Below are positions 54,201 through 60,900 of a DNA stretch of 64,000 nt, piece after piece (the stretch's first letter is position 1; every line of letters begins with the position of its first letter). This DNA comes from Lamellibrachia satsuma (taxonomy: Eukaryota > Annelida > Polychaeta > Sabellida > Siboglinidae): the NCBI GenBank assembly GCA_033239005.1, contig BSQZ01000034.1, positions 252,501-316,500 on the forward strand. Direction: 5' to 3'. Under the pieces are notes generated by a model, which was not told where the DNA came from, ran no database searches, and was given only the letters and a program-made list of their open reading frames with translations. The translations under genes and the position numbers were made by a program.

Positions 54201-57200
54201 AAGAAAATCGTGATTTTTCAGCATTTCGATTTTCACTTCAGTTAATGCTTGAACAAGTATTAACTAATTTAATAGTTTGTCTGATGATTTCACAAAAACT
54301 AAATACAAAAGTTGCACAAACTAGCTAGCATGTTGCACTGGATACTAGGTAGGTTTGGTTTTTCGCAAAATTTATTTGAAATGAAACTAGCAAAAAAATC
54401 AAATTGATTAAGCACCTTTACTAAGATGCTCTTTTTATCTATCATAAGCTAAGGAACAAAATTGTCTCATCATAACCTGCACAGTGTGCACAATTGGGCA
54501 TAATAGATTGAAAAGTTGTCAAACAGAGACTGAAAATCTGTTCTATCAGCGACTTTTCAACCACGTTTGACACCTGCAAAGTCTCCAAGTAAATTTGTAC
54601 TGATTATTAATGTTGATGTTTTGTAGGTGGTTCCTACCTCTACGTGAATTCCTCATCCTCGGAGACAAGTGAGAGTCGTGCCCTACTCTACAGCCGAGAG
54701 GTGTCGATGTTACCCGGGGAACAGAAATGTCTTCACTTCTGGTACTTCATGCTTGGCTCAGACGCCGACTGCTGTCTCCTGAGGGTCAGAATTCACGGCA
54801 GCGATAATGCCATTGGTGGCGCCACCTGGAGTCAACATGGCACGATCAGGAACACTTGGCGACAGGCGCATATCGACTTGAACGTCGGCACTCCATTTCA
54901 GGTGCTTTTAAAGTAGATTTATGTTTTGTTTTGATGAAATCATCACACAAACTATTAAATTAATTTTGGTTCAGTTCAACAAGTTTTTTTGAAAAAAGAC
55001 GAAAGTGGCTATGTGTAATCTCTCACTATAATATATACTATGAGATATGGTTATTCGCATTCACAAGTTACCATATTTAATGGTCAATGTTAATTCTTTT
55101 GATGATTTTAACAAATGTTTGAGAGGCAGGGATGGGGGAGTGGAGATAGGTGGTGGACATGGCAGTGAAATGGGATCAGTGACGAAAGAAGGGAAAACAA
55201 AATTGATGACAACCGGGATGAAGAGCAACAACTTGTATACAAGTTCAATGCCAATTCAATATGATGCTAAAAAACATAGGTTATGTTATCAGTTGTGTAT
55301 ACGATTATGTTTCAGATTGTGTTGGAAGGAGTGATTAAATCCGGCAGCCGGGGGGAGATAGCAGTGGACGAAATACTATTGCAAGGGGGCAAATGTCAGA
55401 CTGAGAGTAAGTTGGAATTTTCCTTTTGGGCGGGGGGAGTCTCTCATACACATCCTGTGTGGGTAAATTCTGCCGTCTGTGTATGAGTTGTCTTAAATTT
55501 AGCATACAGTGGGGTGTAGTTAATTTCTTCTGTCTGTTTCGTGGACAAGACCCCTGAAATAAAAAAATAAAACACGCGTGATTTTGCCATCACAAGTTTT
55601 TATCTATATCGTTAAATGTTATAACGTAAAAACAATCCTGGTAATATGATCACTTCCCATTCTTTAAAATATTGATATTATTAACTTGGAACCTCTGTGA
55701 AATAATTCACAATTATGAAGAACTTAGAATTAAGACAACTTTGACTTACCCCAGAGGGGAACTAATTTGTTACATTTTTGTATTTTAAAAAACCTTTAAA
55801 TAAATACACAAATTACTGCTTTTTGTGAGTGATAAAATTCCATGCAGTGCTGCCAGTCAGATGGTTACAATACTAGTTTCTGCACTGAGGCACACATACA
55901 AGTTGATGCAGAAAAGTAGCACAATTGGTACATCTTTACCCGTTTCTACCATACCTGAGTAAATGGTCATTAAACATTAGAGATAATCTCTAATGTTTAA
56001 TGACCATTTACAGATATTGATCCTCATGTAATAAATATTGATCCTCATGTAATAGGCATCACAGAATCATGGGAAAATTAAGATATAGTAGATGCTGAGT
56101 TAGCACTGATAGGCTATGTAATGTTTAGGAAGGATAGACGAGAATGAAGGGGAGGTGGAGTAATTTTATATATTAAAGAATCTATCCAAGCATATGAAAT
56201 AACACTGAAAAGTGAAGCAGATAGTGTGGAAGCAATTTGGTGTAACATAGTTACCAGGAACTCAACATTAACAATAGGAGTAGTTTATCGTAGTCCTAAC
56301 ATAAGACAAGAGGAAGATTTAAAATTACAAAAGGCAATAAGGGAGGTGAGCAAGGGAGAATGTGTTATAATGGGTGATTTTAACCATGGCCATATACAGT
56401 GGGAATCATTAGAGAATGCTGGAGGGGACGACCATCAGTTTCTACTTCTAACACAGGATTGTTTCAGGATTGTTACTCAACATGTCTTGGAACCAACCAG
56501 AGGTGGGAATATGTTACATTTAATTTTGTCTTCTCAAAATAAATTACAGCTGTAGTTGACAATGTTAAAGTACATGAACCTTTGGGTTCAAGTGACCATA
56601 ACCAAATCCATTTTAATATAAAAGTAAAAACAGGGAATACATATAAAAAACAATGGAGGAGGAACTTCAACAAAGGCAAATATAAAGTGATGAGAACATA
56701 TCTAGCAAATATAGATTGGAATAACTTGCTGAAGACAGCAACAGAATGCTGGACTTGTTTAAAATATGAGATTGAGGGCATTATTGAGAAATTTGTTCCA
56801 TTAAGAAAACAAGGGAAAAGGTTCAGGAAGAAACACATGTCAAAAGAGGCTATTATAAAAATTGCTCACAAACAGATGCTATGGAGGGTATATAAGCACA
56901 CTGGAAATGTAGAAGACTACACAAACTACAAAGAGGCACTTGACCTAGCTACAACTGAAATTAGAAAATCTAAAAGAACCTTTAAAAAAAAAATTGGCAG
57001 GTAATATAAAAAAATACAGCAAGAGTTTATATGCTTATGTAGGGAGTAAACAGAAAGTTTGAGATAAGGTTGGACCACTGGAAAAGAACAGTGAAAACAT
57101 AATTCCACACAGATTCCAAATAGCAGAGGTCCTGAATGAGTATTTCAGCTCAGTTTTTACCACAAAAGATATCAGCTCACTTCCAGTTCCATTGACTAAA

Positions 57201-57891
57201 TTTGAGGGCAATAAATCAGAACATTTAGGGCAGTTATTTGTAACTCCTGAAATGATAGCAAAGAAAATGTAGAAGATGAAAGATAATAAATCACCTGGAG
57301 TTGATGGGATACCACCAAAACTGCTTAAGGAAATTGTTGAGCAAATTAGTACACCACTTGCAAAATTGTTTAACTTGTCACTAGAAGAAGGAATATTTCC
57401 CTCAGAATGGAAAGAAGCAAACATTACGCCGCTATTTAAGAAAGGATCGAGGAAGAAGCCAGAAAATTACAGACCAGTGAGTTTAACATCAGTTGTATGT
57501 AAATTACTCGAAACACTAATTAGAGACGACATGGTGGAATTCCTTGTAAAACATAAATTAATAAATACATCTCAACATGGATTCCTAAAAGCAAGGTCAT
57601 GTCTAACCAATCTCCTATGTTTTTTGGAAGAAATTACAAAGTGGGTAGATGACGGGTCACCAGTGGATGTTGTCTACTTAGATTTTCAGAAAGCTTTCGA
57701 TAAAGTGCCACATCAAACATTGTTACTTAAACTAAAAGCCCATGGTATAGGTAATGATGTAATCAACTGGATAGAAAAGTGGCTTACACACAGAAGACAG
57801 AGAGTAATAGTAGATGGTGAGATTTCAAACTGGAAATCTGTTTTGAGTGGGGTACCACAGGGATCAGTATTGGGCCCTATACTGTTTTTAA

Positions 57892-57960
<69 letters not shown>

Positions 57961-60900
57961 GATTTGGAGGATGACATATCTAGCAAAGTACTCAAATTTG
58001 CAGATGACACAAAAGTATTCAGAAAGGTTACTAATGATACAGATAAACAAAGTTTACAGGATGATCTAGAACATTTTTTTAAATGGTCAGAAAAATGGCA
58101 AATTTTATTAAATTTTGGGAAGTGTAAATGTATACACATAGGACATGGAAATGTGGGCTAGGAATATAAAATGGGGGGTGCTGTATTAGGTAGAACCACT
58201 CAAGAAAAGGACTTAGGAGTAACATTTAGTGCTGACATGAAAGTTTCAGAGCAATGTGGGATTGCTGCTTCGAAAGGATATCAAATTCTAGGGCTAATTA
58301 GGAGAACTATCATATATAAGGAGAAATATCTAATTGTACCCCTGTACAAAGCAATAGTTAGACCACATTTGGAATATTGTATTCAAGCATGGAGGCCATA
58401 TCGTAAAAAAGACATAGACAAGCTAGAAAGAATACAACGAAGAGCAACTAAAATGATTTCAGAATTGAGAGACCTTAGTTACGAAAGTCGCTTATTACAA
58501 TGTGGTTTGACAACACTAGAGACCAGCAGACTTAAGAGGAGACCAAATAGAAGTGAACTTTTATGAGGATGTTGATAGGAATATGTTCTTCGAACTTAAA
58601 GAAGGCAGTAGAACCAGAGGACACAAAGCAGCATTAGTTAAGGAGCAGTGTAGGTTGGACATGAGAAAGTACTCTTTCTCACAGAGGGTGATAAATGAAT
58701 GGAACTGTCAAATGATTGTGTTAATGCTAGTAGTGTGAATATGTTTAAAAATAGAATTGACAGATATCTGATTAGGACGGGCTACACATAGATGAGAAAA
58801 TTGTTGGACTCTCGATAAGCCAATGGCTTCCTTGTCCACTTACCATCTGGAACTTGTTCGAGTTGGCAATCTTGTTAAATCTTGTTAAAATATTTTAGTT
58901 TCGGTCTTCCTATCAGATAATTCTGAAGTGGCTGCAAAGAAAACCTTTTGTAGCATTTATAAAAAGGCTGCCTTTGAAGCCCTCAATTTTGAGAATTGAT
59001 CTACTTTTATGATAATATATCACTTTTAAGATAATAGACCTACGGTTTGATATAATTGACCTTTTATTAGATAATTAACTTACTTAAAAAAGATAATTGC
59101 CTTTTTATAGACAAGTTATCTACTTTTAAGATAATTGATGACATATGTTTTGATATAATTGATGTACTTTTTGAAATAATGAACATATTTAAAAAAGACA
59201 ACCTTTCTGAATATAATTGACTTACCTTTTTTAGATATTGACCTATTTTTTTAGATATTGACCTATTTTTTTAGATATTGACCTTTTTGTGTCTCCATCT
59301 TCAGGTATTAGTGCATGCGAGGCGGGACAGTATCTTTGCCTTAACGGGAAATGCATCAACGAGACGCAGAAGTGTGATGGAAACGTAGACTGTGAGGACA
59401 AGTCTGATGAAGATTGGAAGGCGGGATGTCCCAGTGAGTGGCTCCATCTGGGCATTTCTCCATCAAAAAATGTTGATCTCACAAAACAAATTCATATTTT
59501 TATAAATCATCAATAGAAATCTTAAAATGTTGGTCACAGTAAATCAGTCGTTAGAATGCCAGGGTAGCAATTAAGAAGACCGGGGCTCAAGTGTAACTGC
59601 TGCCATTTCGAAACTTGGGAAATTTTTTTCAGTCCACTTTGCCTCATTTCAATTAGCTCTACAAATGAATACCTGGCAATGAATAGTGATGGAATTATAA
59701 TTAGTATGAATTAATAAAAATGTGTTTTCCTAGTTTTTCTGTAAATTTTATTTGTTTCCCAACAGCGGCGCCCCCTGCCTCGGAGGGCCCATGTCGGACA
59801 TCGCACTACCGTTGCGTCCACGATGGCTCCTGTATCCTCAAGTCCTGGCTGTGTGATGGCTTCAATGATTGCGGGGACAACTCAGACGAGAATGAGCTGG
59901 CTGGATGTAGTGGTATGTGACATGTAGTGATATTGATAATAATATAAATGAAATAATAGTGAAATGATGATCGTAAATAATAATAAAAAATAATCATAAA
60001 TAATAATATAAAATAATCGTAAAATAATAGAACAATAATACACTAATGATACTAAAATAATGATACAATAGTAATACCATATAATTAAATCATAAATAAA
60101 TTATTATAAAATAATAATAAAATAATGCTGTCTGATCTGAGTGCTTTCAATCTATATTTACCAAGTCTCAGATTTTCATAGCATCTGTTTTTAAAGGTAC
60201 AGCAAATAGAGCTGCAACGATCATAATACACCTGTAGTTGGGAAGTTTGATGTACGAAACATGCTTATTGAATGAGAGGAAAGAATTTATTTTATTTGAC
60301 CATTATGTGTGTACGAATATGAATTTTGGGCCACTCAACAACAGTGTAAACACGACATTTGAGTAGAAACATTTATATTAATCAGATAACGTTTAAATCA
60401 TATCAACAAATTATGGTTCTTTAAAACACATCTGGGCAAATGTAATGTTAGAATAGATATTGTTTATACAATATGACATGATTTTATAATAGAATCGATA
60501 GACTTTGTTCATTTAAGTAAATTTAATCGTGAGTAACAATATTTTATTCGCTGCTTCCAGGGAGTACGACACTAGTGGCGCCGACTGCTGTCACACGTTG
60601 TCGGTCAGATGAGTATCGGTGCAAGTCCGGTGGCTGTGTGCCCATGGTTCGTTTCTGTGATGGTCACCGCGACTGCAATGACGGTTCCGACGAGAACAGA
60701 CATGCCAACTGCACAGGTGAGAAATTTCTGCAGTCAAACCTTGGTGACTTTGGGGTTTTTTCAGTTATCGAAAGTTGCAATAAAATAAACAGGCCTAGAT
60801 TGTTTTTAATTGACCCATTTTGAACTGGCCCTGCTGAGTTTGAACTAGGCCAATTCAAATTATTGGCTGACATATTTGTGGAAAGTTTTTGTCCATAGAT

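Larger units (their letters stand above)
56013..58890 (+). mobile_element. CR1/Jockey-like LINE, 5'-truncated and degenerate
   Basis: The segments appear in the order of a non-LTR ORF2. An apurinic-type endonuclease is at about 56013-56570 ([26 protein letters not shown]). The reverse transcriptase is at about 57260-58160 ([64 protein letters not shown] catalytic motif at 57997-58008). The C-terminal part ([44 protein letters not shown]) runs to about 58790. The 3' end has repeated aatcttgtta units. It has in-frame stops (for example near 56081, 56142, 57072, 57271 and 58159) and frameshifts near 56550, 57000, 57890-57958 and 58540, so it is inactive. It lies in the same sense as the host gene. 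Family assignment within CR1/Jockey is tentative. Confidence 0.93.
55407..59304 (+). other. Intron 11, 3.9 kb, carrying a LINE
   Basis: From 5' to 3': unremarkable AT-rich DNA, a perfect 26-bp-arm hairpin (55959-56011), a broken CR1/Jockey-like LINE (56013-58890), a degenerate gataattgac-type repeat tract (about 58960-59232), and a 20-bp x 3 repeat that runs into the acceptor region. Confidence 0.85.
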
